Assembly: GCA_045600865.1 (NCBI GenBank)
Contig: JAZRYS010000097.1
Span: 1 to 22,306 of the forward strand
From: Aphodosoma sp045600865
Lineage (GTDB): Bacteria; Bacteroidota; Bacteroidia; Bacteroidales; Paludibacteraceae
Direction: 5' to 3'
Length of the DNA stretch: 22,306 nucleotides
Below, piece by piece: positions 6,584-15,322 of this stretch. The stretch's first letter is position 1; every line of letters starts with the position of its first letter. The notes beneath the pieces are model-generated. The model made no database searches, was not told where the DNA came from, and saw only the letters and a program-made list of their open reading frames with translations. The position numbers were made by a program, and so were the translations under genes.

Positions 6584-7813
6584 ATGAAAAAGATTAAAAC
6601 ACTACTGCTTCTGCTGATTACGGCAGCAGCAGTGAATGGCCAGGAGTGCAAGAGTCCTGTGGCCGAATGGAACAAGGCTTGTGAAATATTGATGTTCACC
6701 CCCGGTGAAGAGCTGTTCGACGGACTGATACACCCTGCGGCAGGACTGTTCGAGGAGTATTTTGACGCCGATGCCGCTGCAGCTGAACACCGCAACTACA
6801 TCAAGATGCTCGAAGCCAACGGCATAACAGTGATGAACATCAAGGAGGTGCTGAGCGAGATAGGCATAGACACGCTGAGAAAGATGGCCGCTGAGGTGCT
6901 GACATACGACATAGCAGGGCTGTCGAAGAAAGATGCCGAGGAGTATGGCGAGAACTACAAGATGAGCATCATAGAGAAGATGTCGAGACAGGACCTTGCA
7001 CGCATACTGCTGTTCCAGCCTACCATAGTGCTGAAGAGCGTTGACAACAACACGGGAATTGAAGCCATCTACCAGCATACGCCTGTGATGAACCTCTACT
7101 TCACACACGACCAGAGCATCACCACCCCACGTGGCACCGTGATATGCCGAATGAACTCGTCACAGCGTTTCCCTGAGACAAAGATCCTCAAGATGATCTA
7201 TGCCCACCTTGGCATCAAGCCTGTATATGAGGTGCAGGGCGAGGGACGACTGGAGGGTGGCGACTACCTGCCAGCAGGCAACGAGGCTTACATAGGCTGC
7301 GGAATGAGAACAAACATCGAGGCCATCAAGCAGATGATGAATGCTGACGCTTTCGGCCATGACACTATAGTAGTGGTGAAAGACCACATGCTCTGGCAGA
7401 TGGAGATGCACCTGGACACCCACTTCGGCATCATAGACAAGGACCTCTGCACAATGCAGGCAAGCCGCGCCAACGCAAAGAAGGGCGACAAGGAGTATTG
7501 CACTGTTGACGTCTATGCCCGCAAAAAGGGAACAAAGGAATACAAACTGATAAAGAAGGATGTCGGTTTCGTTGACTACGTAACCTCACGCGGATACAAA
7601 ATCATCAAGATAAACCGCCAGGACGAACTGCACTACGCAAACAACTACCTGACAATTGCCCCTCGCCACATAATGGCAGTAGGCGGACAGTCGGAAGAAT
7701 ACCAGAAAGCCCTCAAGGAACATGGGGTAACCGTTGAGTGGATACCTCTTGAGAACCTGATAAGGGGCTATGGCGCAGCACACTGCATGACGCAGGTGAT
7801 AAGAAGAAAATAA
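6584..7813 (+). CDS. Exported arginine-deiminase-like enzyme
   Basis: The protein has 409 residues from ATG 6584; an upstream TTG in frame would bury the signal peptide. Residues 1-20 (MKKIKT, then a Leu/Ile/Ala core ending in NGQ) form a signal peptide. The arginine deiminase pattern is complete: FTHDQ (173-177, family FTRD), EGGD (224-227), HLD (276-278) and a C-terminal GAAHCMTQ with Cys401. In the family, Cys attacks the guanidinium carbon of arginine to give citrulline and ammonia. Typical ArcA is cytoplasmic, so export is unusual; the substrate may be free arginine or a related guanidine compound. The Arg-to-His change in FTRD is notable. The gene converges tail to tail with the lipoprotein gene, 4 bp between stops. 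No clear -7 box precedes it. Confidence 0.88.
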   Translation: MKKIKTLLLLLITAAAVNGQECKSPVAEWNKACEILMFTPGEELFDGLIHPAAGLFEEYFDADAAAAEHRNYIKMLEANGITVMNIKEVLSEIGIDTLRKMAAEVLTYDIAGLSKKDAEEYGENYKMSIIEKMSRQDLARILLFQPTIVLKSVDNNTGIEAIYQHTPVMNLYFTHDQSITTPRGTVICRMNSSQRFPETKILKMIYAHLGIKPVYEVQGEGRLEGGDYLPAGNEAYIGCGMRTNIEAIKQMMNADAFGHDTIVVVKDHMLWQMEMHLDTHFGIIDKDLCTMQASRANAKKGDKEYCTVDVYARKKGTKEYKLIKKDVGFVDYVTSRGYKIIKINRQDELHYANNYLTIAPRHIMAVGGQSEEYQKALKEHGVTVEWIPLENLIRGYGAAHCMTQVIRRK

Positions 7814-7817
7814 TAGA

Positions 7818-10178
7818 TCAGTCGAGCAGATTGCCGAACATATTTATCTGATAGCCCTGATAATGAAGAACAGGGCGGTTTTTCAGAACAATGTCAACTA
7901 TAGGGTACTGTATTCCTCGGACTGCAGTACCCTTGCTTATCTTGAAATGCTCACGCAATTTTGCAAGTTCAGGCGACATAGGGTCGGCAGCCTCGATGAT
8001 CATACGGCCTTTGATGTTCTCGAACTTCCCCACCTTGTCCAGAATCTCCTGGACAAGGTGCTTTGAAGGCTCACCGAGAGAGCCCAGCTTTATCCTGACA
8101 CGGAGGATAGAGACCTTGTCTCGTGTCACCAGTTCGTACTGCAGACCCGACTGAGGACGGAAAATATCCATGTTTGCAAGGACTGTTCCTGAAGGGTCGC
8201 GCTTGCTCTGCGAGAAACAGTAAAGCCCCTCGGGAACAGTGAGATGAGCAACAGGATGTCGCATAGCCTCATCGTTCTCGTAGTCCAGCGAGACGAAATC
8301 GCCATTGACGAACTGCTGTATCGTATAGTCGGAATAATACGACTTGTCCATAGTCTCTATGTTCATCTTAATGCTTTGGGCTGGAGCGTCATGACCAGAG
8401 ACAATGCACCATGCTTCGCCAAGATAGACATGTATGATACCTGTAGCCTGGTCGAGGTAGGCAGGAGTGCCGTTAGCCCTCATGGCAGCCACATAATATA
8501 TATCACGGCTATGGCTGTCCGCCACCTTCATGCGCTCAACGCCAAGAGGCGACATAGGGCAGTTGTAGTAGTTGCCGGTATCATCAACGGCAGGCTCGAC
8601 AAACTCGCCAAGGTCACGCCACTCGGTTATCATCTCGTTGCTTATACGTGCAGGCATGAGTCCTTTCTTATATACATCCTCTGGCACTGTGCCATCATAG
8701 AGAGTAAGATGATGCTCGAAGACGCTAGCAGGAAGTTCGCGCAGGTCCTTCGCGGAATAGGATTTAAGATAATCGTAGAGATACAAACCCTCGCAATAAG
8801 TGGTATGAGTATTGATGAACTTTGCCATTTCAAAATAGTTGCCCTCGGCCAGAGACATGAGTTCAGCGGCCTGATCATGCGTGAGATTCTCATTCACGTC
8901 AATCCACTGGTCAATCTTATCCCTTGAGACAAAAGAAGCAATATAGTCATTGCGCATGGAATCTTCGAGAAGCAGGCGGTCGGCATTTGCGTCAAGAGCA
9001 GAACGTGAAGGCTGCTTGATACGAGAAGAATCAGCAGCAGGAGGCACCATCACAACCTGCTCGACGAACATGTCGTCAGAAGAACGGTTCATATAGACCT
9101 TTACATGGTCGCCCTTGCGGACATCAAGCTTGGCATAACCATATCTCGACTTGCCGTCAGTGACCCATACAAGGATGTCGCCATAGCCGGTGGTGAAAGA
9201 GGCCTTTCCCTTGCTGTCGGAGGTTGTCTCGAAAAGAGTGAAGAACTCGGAATAGTTGTATATCTTGAACTTAACGATGACATCCTTGATGGGCTTGCCG
9301 TCTGGCGAGAGAGCCACTGCAGTAATTTTGCGGGTCTTTGCATAGTGCGAAAGGAGGTTAAGTTCGGCATAAAGAGGAGTCTGACGCACAAGTTCCTCAT
9401 TGCCCTTATACCGGCCAAAAACCTTGGTATGCACCATCATGGCACGAGAGGCAGGGACAGTGAACCACCCCATGTCGAGATCGGCCTCCGGCTCGCAGGC
9501 ACCAAGATAATGCCACTGGCCATCAACCCACACCTCGACCCACGCATGATTGTCGTCGCAATGTGCCCAGCGAGGGGTGTAGCACTGACGGGCAGGAATG
9601 CCCACGGCGCGGAAGGCAGTAACGGCAAAGGTAGATTCCTCGCCACAACGCCCAAGGGCAGTGCGCATTGTTGCAAGAGGACCGGAAGTGCGGCCATCAG
9701 AGGCACGGTAAGCCACCTTCTCGTGGCACCAGTGGTTGACTTCAAGGGCAGCCTCTTTCATGGACAAGCCTTCGAGCCTTGGCTTAAGCTCGTTGAAAAA
9801 GACCTCGCGGGCGCTGTCAAGGTTCTCGTTGTTGACACGATAGACAAGCACAAAATGACGGAAAATATCCTCCGGCACACTCTTGCCCCAAGGGAACTCC
9901 TCGCGAGCCCTGAAAGCATAATCCACCTGACGGAGGAAGAACTCAGGTTCGTAGTTTGCCAAGTCGGAATAAGGCATGTAGGCATAGAGGAACTGCATCG
10001 CCTCACAGCGTTCCCTGTCGAGAGTATCAACAGCCAGCTCGCGAGGCAGAAGGCCATTCTCAGCTCTCTCGTCGAAGTCCCATTTGACCTGTGCCCTGTA
10101 GCTGTCGTCGGTGATGAAATGCTTGCCACAGCCTGACAACAACAGCACCAAAAGTGGCAGTAAAAACCGTGTTCTCAT
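7818..10178 (-). CDS. Transglutaminase-like lipoprotein
   Basis: The protein has 786 residues from ATG 10178; the TTG four codons upstream lies at the expected transcription start. The N-terminus MRTRFLLPLL... ends in the lipobox LSGC with Cys17, so it is a lipoprotein, probably anchored in the outer membrane. A transglutaminase-like core has GRCGEES with Cys178, DDNHAWVEVW with His211, and GACEPE with an acidic residue that could complete the triad. A carboxypeptidase-regulatory-like beta domain follows (about 285-370), then a long region of several hundred residues that I cannot assign. Such proteins may act as surface peptidases or cross-linking enzymes; the substrate is unknown. It has its own promoter, back to back with the SGNH hydrolase gene. 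Confidence 0.88.
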   Translation of the reverse strand: MRTRFLLPLLVLLLSGCGKHFITDDSYRAQVKWDFDERAENGLLPRELAVDTLDRERCEAMQFLYAYMPYSDLANYEPEFFLRQVDYAFRAREEFPWGKSVPEDIFRHFVLVYRVNNENLDSAREVFFNELKPRLEGLSMKEAALEVNHWCHEKVAYRASDGRTSGPLATMRTALGRCGEESTFAVTAFRAVGIPARQCYTPRWAHCDDNHAWVEVWVDGQWHYLGACEPEADLDMGWFTVPASRAMMVHTKVFGRYKGNEELVRQTPLYAELNLLSHYAKTRKITAVALSPDGKPIKDVIVKFKIYNYSEFFTLFETTSDSKGKASFTTGYGDILVWVTDGKSRYGYAKLDVRKGDHVKVYMNRSSDDMFVEQVVMVPPAADSSRIKQPSRSALDANADRLLLEDSMRNDYIASFVSRDKIDQWIDVNENLTHDQAAELMSLAEGNYFEMAKFINTHTTYCEGLYLYDYLKSYSAKDLRELPASVFEHHLTLYDGTVPEDVYKKGLMPARISNEMITEWRDLGEFVEPAVDDTGNYYNCPMSPLGVERMKVADSHSRDIYYVAAMRANGTPAYLDQATGIIHVYLGEAWCIVSGHDAPAQSIKMNIETMDKSYYSDYTIQQFVNGDFVSLDYENDEAMRHPVAHLTVPEGLYCFSQSKRDPSGTVLANMDIFRPQSGLQYELVTRDKVSILRVRIKLGSLGEPSKHLVQEILDKVGKFENIKGRMIIEAADPMSPELAKLREHFKISKGTAVRGIQYPIVDIVLKNRPVLHYQGYQINMFGNLLD

Positions 10179-10198
10179 AAAGCGAAACAAATTTGGTG

Positions 10199-10206
10199 CA
10201 AAAGTA
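10199..10206 (-). promoter_or_regulatory. Leftward promoter of the lipoprotein gene
   Basis: TACTTTTG on the minus strand is followed by CACC, about 20 bp upstream of the ATG at 10178. It lies back to back with the promoter at 10254. Confidence 0.65.
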
Positions 10207-10253
10207 CAAAAAATTATTCAAACCGATGTAGTGTATGGTAAAATATTTTTTTG

Positions 10254-10261
10254 TATCTTTG
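10254..10261 (+). promoter_or_regulatory. Rightward promoter of the SGNH hydrolase gene
   Basis: TATCTTTG is followed by CAGCGGG. The leader to ATG 10283 is about 15 nt. No good TTTG is found 20 bp upstream, where the sequence is AT-rich. Confidence 0.65.
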
Positions 10262-10282
10262 CAGCGGGTAAAACATCAGCTT

Positions 10283-11449
10283 ATGAGAAAATATACACTT
10301 CTGCTTTTCTGCATTGCAATATCCTATGTAACAGCACAAAAGAATGTGCTGTTCATTGGCAACAGCTATGTCTCGACTAACGACCTGCCAGGTGTGATTG
10401 CAAGCATGGCAGCCTCGACAAACGACAAAATCAGTTGTTCGAGCAACACTCCAGGTGGATGCAGGTTCGCACAACACTGCACAAACCAGTCGATGACAAT
10501 GATACAGCAAGGCGGCTGGGACGTAGTCGTGCTGCAAGAACAGAGCCAGTATCCAGCATTTCCGGATTGGCAGGTTGAAAGGGATGTCTATCCTTACGCT
10601 CAGGCACTTGTTGACTCCATCTATGCCAATAATGTGTGTCCAGAGCCTATGTTCTACATGACCTGGGGACGCAAGAACGGTGACGCCATGAATGCAGACA
10701 CTTTCCCTCCGATAGGCACATACGAAGGTATGGACAGCCTGCTCAGAGAACGCTACATCACAATGGGCAAGGAGAACCACGCCTCGGTATGCCCGGCAGG
10801 AAAAGTATGGCACTACATCCGCCACAACTACCCTAAGATAGAACTCTATTCGGCAGACAACAGCCACCCTTCCATAGCAGGGACTTACGCTGCGGCATGT
10901 GCATTCTATACGATGATTTTCGAGAAAGACCCTACACTGGTAACTTACCATAACGCCTCGCTCGACACCGCCACAGAAAGAATTATAAGAGATGTGGCAA
11001 AACTGGTTGTATATGATTCGCTTGCCTTCTGGAAGAGAGAACTGCCCGAGGCAACTTTCACATACTCGTGCGAGGGGAACTACAGGGCAACATTCAATGC
11101 CACGACAGAAGGGGCAGACTACTGGGAATGGGATTTCGGTGACGGCACTACCGACTATGGCGAGAGCGTCACTCACACTTTCGCTGACAGCGGGACATAC
11201 AACGTAAAGCTTGTGGTGACCAGACACTGTCTTGAGGATTCTGTCGTCATGGAGGTTGCGACAAATGACAGCACATCAACAAAAACGGCAGTTGACGTGA
11301 CCGAGGAGGGTGAGGATGGAAACATCAGAATAGTTGACATGACCGGACGGCTGGTGTATCAAGGTGAAAGCGACAAGGCACCATACTCCACGCTGCCAGC
11401 AGGGGTGTATTTCGTCAACAGGAAAAAGATCGTCATAACACGAAAATAA
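10283..11449 (+). CDS. Secreted SGNH hydrolase with PKD domain and T9SS-like tail
   Basis: The protein has 388 residues from ATG 10283. The signal peptide is residues 1-19, ending in VTAQ. SGNH hydrolase features are LFIGNSYVS with Ser28 in block I, VVVLQEQSQ (81-89), and DNSHPS with Asp192 and His195. A PKD domain spans about 256-325 with the signature WDFGDG (283-288). The C-terminal ~45 residues, with IRIVDMTGRLVYQG and LPAGVYFV, resemble type A sorting domains of type IX secretion, which would release or anchor the protein at the surface. A role as esterase on carbohydrate substrates is plausible, but the substrate cannot be read from sequence. Confidence 0.88.
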   Translation: MRKYTLLLFCIAISYVTAQKNVLFIGNSYVSTNDLPGVIASMAASTNDKISCSSNTPGGCRFAQHCTNQSMTMIQQGGWDVVVLQEQSQYPAFPDWQVERDVYPYAQALVDSIYANNVCPEPMFYMTWGRKNGDAMNADTFPPIGTYEGMDSLLRERYITMGKENHASVCPAGKVWHYIRHNYPKIELYSADNSHPSIAGTYAAACAFYTMIFEKDPTLVTYHNASLDTATERIIRDVAKLVVYDSLAFWKRELPEATFTYSCEGNYRATFNATTEGADYWEWDFGDGTTDYGESVTHTFADSGTYNVKLVVTRHCLEDSVVMEVATNDSTSTKTAVDVTEEGEDGNIRIVDMTGRLVYQGESDKAPYSTLPAGVYFVNRKKIVITRK

Positions 11450-11484
11450 TCAATTATAATGCTTGCCATTTCAGAAATAATATG

Positions 11485-11492
11485 TACCTTTG
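11485..11492 (+). promoter_or_regulatory. Promoter of the ATPase gene at 11577
   Basis: TACCTTTG is followed by CAGCCG. The TTG at 11490 is within the box and is not a start codon. A weak TTG-like element lies about 20 bp upstream. Confidence 0.7.
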
Positions 11493-11507
11493 CAGCCGAA
11501 GTTCATT

Positions 11508-11549
11508 ACGAACTTTTCGCAACGAACTTTTCGTAACGAAAAAATCGCA
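11508..11549 (+). repeat. Three 14-bp tandem repeats in the ATPase leader
   Basis: The units are ACGAACTTTTCGCA (11508-11521), ACGAACTTTTCGTA (11522-11535) and ACGAAAAAATCGCA (11536-11549). Each carries an inverted CGA/TCG pair around a T- or A-rich centre. The array begins 15 bp after the -7 box and lies wholly in the untranslated leader. Confidence 0.85.
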
Positions 11550-11576
11550 ATAAGAAACAAGTTAATTCATATCAAT

Positions 11577-12704
11577 ATGGCAACAGCAGGAAACATAACA
11601 AACCCATTTTCAGTGACTTCATATATCGGTCCTGAATATTTCTGTGGCAGAGAAACAGAAGCAGAAGCATTGTTTTCGGCTCTTTTTAACCGCAGAAACG
11701 TCACATTAATAAGCAAAAGAAAGCTCGGAAAGACCGGTTTAATACATCATTTCCTCAATATTTTCTCGAAAAAAGAGGCGTTTTGCTTCTATATTGACAT
11801 AGATGGGACATCAAATCTGGATGACTTCGTCAAGGTTTTCGGTGAAGAAGTGTTGGGGAAAGCAGCATCAATATCATCTAAACTATTCAATGGAGCACTG
11901 GCCGTGCTGAGCAGTCTGAGACCAACATTCGAGACAGACTCAATCACGGGAAACGGCAAATGGACACTTACGACACAAAGCATAAACGCAACCACAACAC
12001 TGAAAAGCATCTTTGATTATCTGGAGAAAGCACCTCTGCCATGTTATGTGGCATTCGACGAGTTCCAGACAATAAAAGACTATCCTGAAAAGAAAGTCGA
12101 GGCAATACTGCGTTCGCATATACAGCATTTAAATAATGTGCATTTCGTATTTGCTGGCAGCAAGAAGAACATAATGCTGAGAATGTTCACAGACGTGGAA
12201 CAGCCATTCTACCAGAGCACTCAGATAATGACCATCTCGACTATCGCTGAAGAGACGTACTATGAGTTTGCCGACAGGCACCTGACCAAACATGGGCAAA
12301 AGATTTCGAAAGAGACATTCTCGCAGTTATACAAGAAAGTTGACGGCAACACCTGGGCTATTCAAAACATTCTGAACAGGCTCTACCAACTGAAGAGCAA
12401 GGAACTGTCTCCAGCAGAAGTGAATTTCGTGATTCAAAATATCGTCGAGGAATTCAGCGATGGATTCAGAATGTATTGCGGTCTGGTTTCGCCAAAGCAA
12501 AAAGAGCTACTGAAAGCCATTGCCCATGAAGGATATGTAAAAGAAATAATGGGTAAAGAGTTTCTCACAAAGCACAAACTCGGTGCGGCAAGCACAGTAA
12601 AGGCTGCCGTGCAAGTGCTGACAGACAAGGAGTTGGTTTATCAGTCTGATTCTGGAGAATATTCGATATACAACCCATTCTTTGCATTATACCTGAGAAG
12701 TTGA
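11577..12704 (+). CDS. ATPase of the archaeal-type ATP-binding family
   Basis: The protein has 375 residues from ATG 11577. The start GNITNPFSVTSYIGPEYFCGRE is typical of a group of AAA+ ATPases in Bacteroidetes and archaea. The Walker A variant is SKRKLGKTGL (46-55). Walker B is CYVAFDEFQ with Asp161-Glu162. FVFAGSKKNIM (190-200) is a sensor-like strand. The C-terminal ~100 residues look like a winged-helix region (KELLKAIAHEGYVKE and a later LTDKELVYQ). No nuclease domain is attached. The function of this orphan ATPase is unknown. It has its own promoter and repeat-bearing leader, and differs in family from the other three ATPases here. Confidence 0.85.
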   Translation: MATAGNITNPFSVTSYIGPEYFCGRETEAEALFSALFNRRNVTLISKRKLGKTGLIHHFLNIFSKKEAFCFYIDIDGTSNLDDFVKVFGEEVLGKAASISSKLFNGALAVLSSLRPTFETDSITGNGKWTLTTQSINATTTLKSIFDYLEKAPLPCYVAFDEFQTIKDYPEKKVEAILRSHIQHLNNVHFVFAGSKKNIMLRMFTDVEQPFYQSTQIMTISTIAEETYYEFADRHLTKHGQKISKETFSQLYKKVDGNTWAIQNILNRLYQLKSKELSPAEVNFVIQNIVEEFSDGFRMYCGLVSPKQKELLKAIAHEGYVKEIMGKEFLTKHKLGAASTVKAAVQVLTDKELVYQSDSGEYSIYNPFFALYLRS

Positions 12705-12752
12705 AAGGGCTTTCGCCCGACAAAAGACAAAAGACTTTAGACATTATACGAT

Positions 12753-12839
12753 ATGGCAGACAATTATCTGGAAAAGAAAATGGAGGAGTACGAGAGGAGA
12801 AAAGCAGAGTATGAACGCAAAAAAGGAGGCAGAAAATGA
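12753..12839 (+). CDS. 28-residue charged peptide coupled to the LOG gene
   Basis: The reading frame starts at ATG 12753 with MADNYLEKKMEEYERRK and ends in KKGGRK. It is highly charged and probably one helix. Its TGA (12837-12839) overlaps the start of the next gene (ATG 12836) as ATGA, which implies translational coupling. I recall similar MADNYLEKK-type small ORFs in Bacteroidales, often annotated as hypothetical or misnamed. It may be a leader peptide or a small partner of the LOG protein; neither is proven. Confidence 0.65.
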   Translation: MADNYLEKKMEEYERRKAEYERKKGGRK

Positions 12840-13369
12840 ACATTGCAGTATTCTGCTCGTCGTCCGACAACGTTGGCGAGAAATACAGAAAGGTGGCATT
12901 TGCCCTTGGCGAGGAAATAGCCCGCAGAAGCCACACATTAGTGTATGGCGGAGCCACCGGCGGACTGATGGACGAGGTGGCAAAAGGAGCCAAGAGCCTT
13001 GACGGAGAGATAATAGGCATCATACCCGAAGAGATTGTAGAGCGTGGAAGACTCTCCGACCTGCCGACAGAACTATACAGGGTGGAAAACCTCGGCGAAA
13101 GAAAAGCAATGATGAAAGAGATGGCAGACCTTTTCATTGCACTGCCGGGAGGGTTCGGGACTATGGACGAGATGATGGACGCTATTGCTGCCCGCAAATT
13201 AGGCGAGACAGAGGCTATGACTGTGATAATGAACATAGACGGATTCTATGACCCGCTGGTTGGGCAGATAGAGAGATTTACCGCCGAAGGGTTGGGAAAA
13301 GCCGTTGACAAAGAGGGCTATGCCGTTGCTTGTGACATTGAAGAGACCTTCTCTTTAATTGAAAATTGA
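12836..13369 (+). CDS. LOG family protein (TIGR00730), nucleoside 5'-monophosphate phosphoribohydrolase-like
   Basis: The protein has 177 residues with a Rossmann-type fold. Diagnostic motifs are YGGATGGLMD (37-46), ERK (88-90) and PGGFGTMDE (104-112), which bind the nucleotide phosphate and carry the catalytic Glu. In the family these enzymes cleave the N-glycosidic bond of nucleoside monophosphates, and in plants they activate cytokinins. In Bacteroidales the physiological substrate is not known. The length is normal for the short bacterial form. Translation is coupled to the 28-codon ORF, and the stop codon lies in an AATTGA repeat. No -7 box is clear upstream, so it may be read through from the ATPase at 11577. 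Confidence 0.92.
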   Translation: MNIAVFCSSSDNVGEKYRKVAFALGEEIARRSHTLVYGGATGGLMDEVAKGAKSLDGEIIGIIPEEIVERGRLSDLPTELYRVENLGERKAMMKEMADLFIALPGGFGTMDEMMDAIAARKLGETEAMTVIMNIDGFYDPLVGQIERFTAEGLGKAVDKEGYAVACDIEETFSLIEN

Positions 13370-13384
13370 GAATTGACAATTGAG
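13357..13384. repeat. AATTGAN heptamer array, four units
   Basis: Four exact 7-bp units AATTGAA, AATTGAG, AATTGAC, AATTGAG. The array covers the LOG stop codon and ends 2 bp before the stop of the convergent gene at 13387. The same heptamer occurs at 18924-18958 and 22147-22167. Confidence 0.85.
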
Positions 13385-13386
13385 AA

Positions 13387-14085
13387 TTAGTTGAGCCAAG
13401 GGCCTTCGGGCTTGTAATAGAATTTCTTGCCTGGGGTCTTGCGATGAGCTTTTGAAAGGAAATTTGGCGTGAGGGCATTGCGGAGAGTCCATGCGCGGAG
13501 GACATACAAATCCTGTGGAGCGTCAGGCGAGCCGCCAATGCCAAGGACAAGAAAGACTGGACATGCAGACGAGGTGCCATACAGAGAAACAGAATCAGCA
13601 CTGCACCACTCCACCCCATCGGCAGGGCAACTGCTGAACCAGCGACAGACAATGCCGAAGATGTATATGCTATCATCCCGGCAAGTCTCGTAGAGAAGGT
13701 CAACACCATGCTCTGTGTCGAGAGGCGTATAATAATATGTGCTGAAAAGGGCTGATATGGTTTGCGTGAAAATGCGGCAATTATCAAGATTAGGCTTGAG
13801 AGGGTGTCTTTCTCTCGTCTGATGCCGGTTGGAACGTCCACGCCAAGGATTCTTGGGAACGGACGTGCGATGATGGGCGACGACTCTGACCGAGTCTGTG
13901 GCGGACAACGAGTCTGATGCCACAAATACAGTGTCATAGACAGTCTCGACATTGAAGATGCGATTGTCGTCGTTACGGCTGGTGAGCAGCATCAGGACAG
14001 CCAAAATGAGGACGATACCTCCCAGAACAAGAAAGCGTCTGGAGATAACCTTGTCACGTTGTCTGTCGGAATCAAGAGGACTCAT
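13387..14085 (-). CDS. Single-pass membrane protein of unknown function
   Basis: The protein has 232 residues from ATG 14085, about 22 bp downstream of a -7 box. The N-terminal ~17 residues are charged (DRQRDKVISRR) and are followed by a hydrophobic segment (about 18-35), then a soluble C-terminal part that is probably periplasmic. The region about 60-100 is basic and low-complexity. No domain was recognised. The overlapping frame 13278-13952 on the same strand has no start signal and is rejected. It converges on the LOG gene and is divergent from dihydroorotase. Confidence 0.75.
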   Translation of the reverse strand: MSPLDSDRQRDKVISRRFLVLGGIVLILAVLMLLTSRNDDNRIFNVETVYDTVFVASDSLSATDSVRVVAHHRTSVPKNPWRGRSNRHQTRERHPLKPNLDNCRIFTQTISALFSTYYYTPLDTEHGVDLLYETCRDDSIYIFGIVCRWFSSCPADGVEWCSADSVSLYGTSSACPVFLVLGIGGSPDAPQDLYVLRAWTLRNALTPNFLSKAHRKTPGKKFYYKPEGPWLN

Positions 14086-14107
14086 GCAATGGAGTTATTT
14101 CTGGGTG

Positions 14108-14115
14108 CAAAGGTA
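14108..14115 (-). promoter_or_regulatory. Leftward promoter of the membrane protein gene
   Basis: TACCTTTG on the minus strand has AAAAAATTCG before it and CACCC after it. It overlaps the upstream region of the dihydroorotase gene, for which no separate -7 box is clear. Confidence 0.7.
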
Positions 14116-14143
14116 CGAATTTTTTAATTAACAGCAAAAATAT

Positions 14144-15235
14144 ATGGAAAATATTATTGAAATACCTGCATTGGTTGATTTGCACGTGCATTTCAGAGAG
14201 CCGGGATTTGAATATAAAGAGACAATAGAAAGCGGTGCAAGAGCCGCAGAGGCTGCAGGTTACAGCGATGTCTTCACCATGCCGAACCTGAAGCCGGCAC
14301 CCGATACCATCGAGACATTGCACGTCCAGACAGAGGCTATCAGAAAAGCAGAAGCAGCAGGCTGCAAGACAAGAATACACCCCTACGGCTGCATCACCAT
14401 GGGGCAGAAAGGGGCCGGAGAACTGGTGGATTTCGAGGCACTGGCACCTCATGTGGCAGGTTTCTCGGACGACGGCAGGGGCGTGCAGAGCGAGGAACTG
14501 ATGCGTGAGGCAATGAAACGCTGCAAGCTCATAGACAAACCAATAGTCGCCCACTGCGAGGTTAACGACCTGTTGCACGGCGGTTATATACATGATGGAG
14601 AATACGCACGGCTGCATGGGCATAAGGGCATCTGCTCAGAAAGCGAATGGCGACAGATAGAACGTGACATCAACCTTGTGAGAGAAACCGGCTGCCAATA
14701 TCACGTCTGCCACATATCAACAAAAGAATCTGTAGCCCTTATCCGCCAGGCGAAGAATGAAGGACTGCCCGTGACTTGCGAGACAGGACCACATTATCTA
14801 TTGCTGACAGACATGGACCTGCAGGAAGAAGGACGCTTCAAGATGAACCCGCCACTGAGGTCGAAAGCAGACAAAGAAGCTCTGATAGAAGGCATCGTTG
14901 ACGGCACAATCGACTGCATCGCCACAGACCACGCCCCACATTCGGCCGAGGAGAAATCAAAAGGTCTGAGCGGCTCGGCATTCGGCATAGTAGGACTTGA
15001 GACAGCATTCCCGCTGATGTACACACATTTCGTGAAGAAAAACATCATTTCACTGGAAAGACTCGTTGAACTGATGAGTCTTAACGGACGAAGGATTATG
15101 AAGTTAGGCGAAAACACCCAGATGGTAAGATTCGATGTCGGCACAGAGTATGCGATTGATTCTTCAAAATTCCTGTCGAAAGGCAAGGCAACACCATTCG
15201 ACGGTTGGAAGGTCTATGGCAAACCTATAAGATAA
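14144..15235 (+). CDS. pyrC: Dihydroorotase, short form
   Basis: The enzyme cyclises carbamoyl aspartate to dihydroorotate in pyrimidine synthesis. It has 363 residues. Metal and active-site motifs are DLHVHFREPG (12-21, His14/His16), MPN (46-48), FSDDG (107-111), His137 in AHCE, His190 in CHIST, MNPPLR (234-239) and DHAPH (262-266). The class I enzymes I know are about 430 residues; this one begins directly at the first metal motif and lacks the N-terminal beta domain segment. An in-frame stop at 14129 shows that it cannot start further upstream. All visible catalytic residues are present, so it is probably active. carA and carB of the same pathway follow downstream, separated by nagB and an ATPase gene. 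An allantoinase or hydantoinase is less likely because of the DHAPH and FREPG context. Confidence 0.88.
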   Translation: MENIIEIPALVDLHVHFREPGFEYKETIESGARAAEAAGYSDVFTMPNLKPAPDTIETLHVQTEAIRKAEAAGCKTRIHPYGCITMGQKGAGELVDFEALAPHVAGFSDDGRGVQSEELMREAMKRCKLIDKPIVAHCEVNDLLHGGYIHDGEYARLHGHKGICSESEWRQIERDINLVRETGCQYHVCHISTKESVALIRQAKNEGLPVTCETGPHYLLLTDMDLQEEGRFKMNPPLRSKADKEALIEGIVDGTIDCIATDHAPHSAEEKSKGLSGSAFGIVGLETAFPLMYTHFVKKNIISLERLVELMSLNGRRIMKLGENTQMVRFDVGTEYAIDSSKFLSKGKATPFDGWKVYGKPIR

Positions 15236-15295
15236 AAATTGCAAAATAAATGACGATTTTTAGGTGTTTGTAAAGTCCATATCGCAAAAAAGTCG

Positions 15296-15303
15296 TACCT
15301 TTG
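15296..15303 (+). promoter_or_regulatory. Promoter of nagB
   Basis: TACCTTTG is preceded by AAAAAAGTCG and followed by CAGCC. It gives a long leader of about 100 nt. The nearest TTTG (15267-15270) is 25 bp away, longer than usual. Confidence 0.75.
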
Positions 15304-15322
15304 CAGCCTGAAATATCACACA

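Noticed and set aside
13278..13952. Leftward 224-residue frame overlapping the membrane protein gene
   Set aside because: It overlaps the competing frame, which has a promoter, an ATG and a membrane segment, and it runs into the convergent LOG gene.
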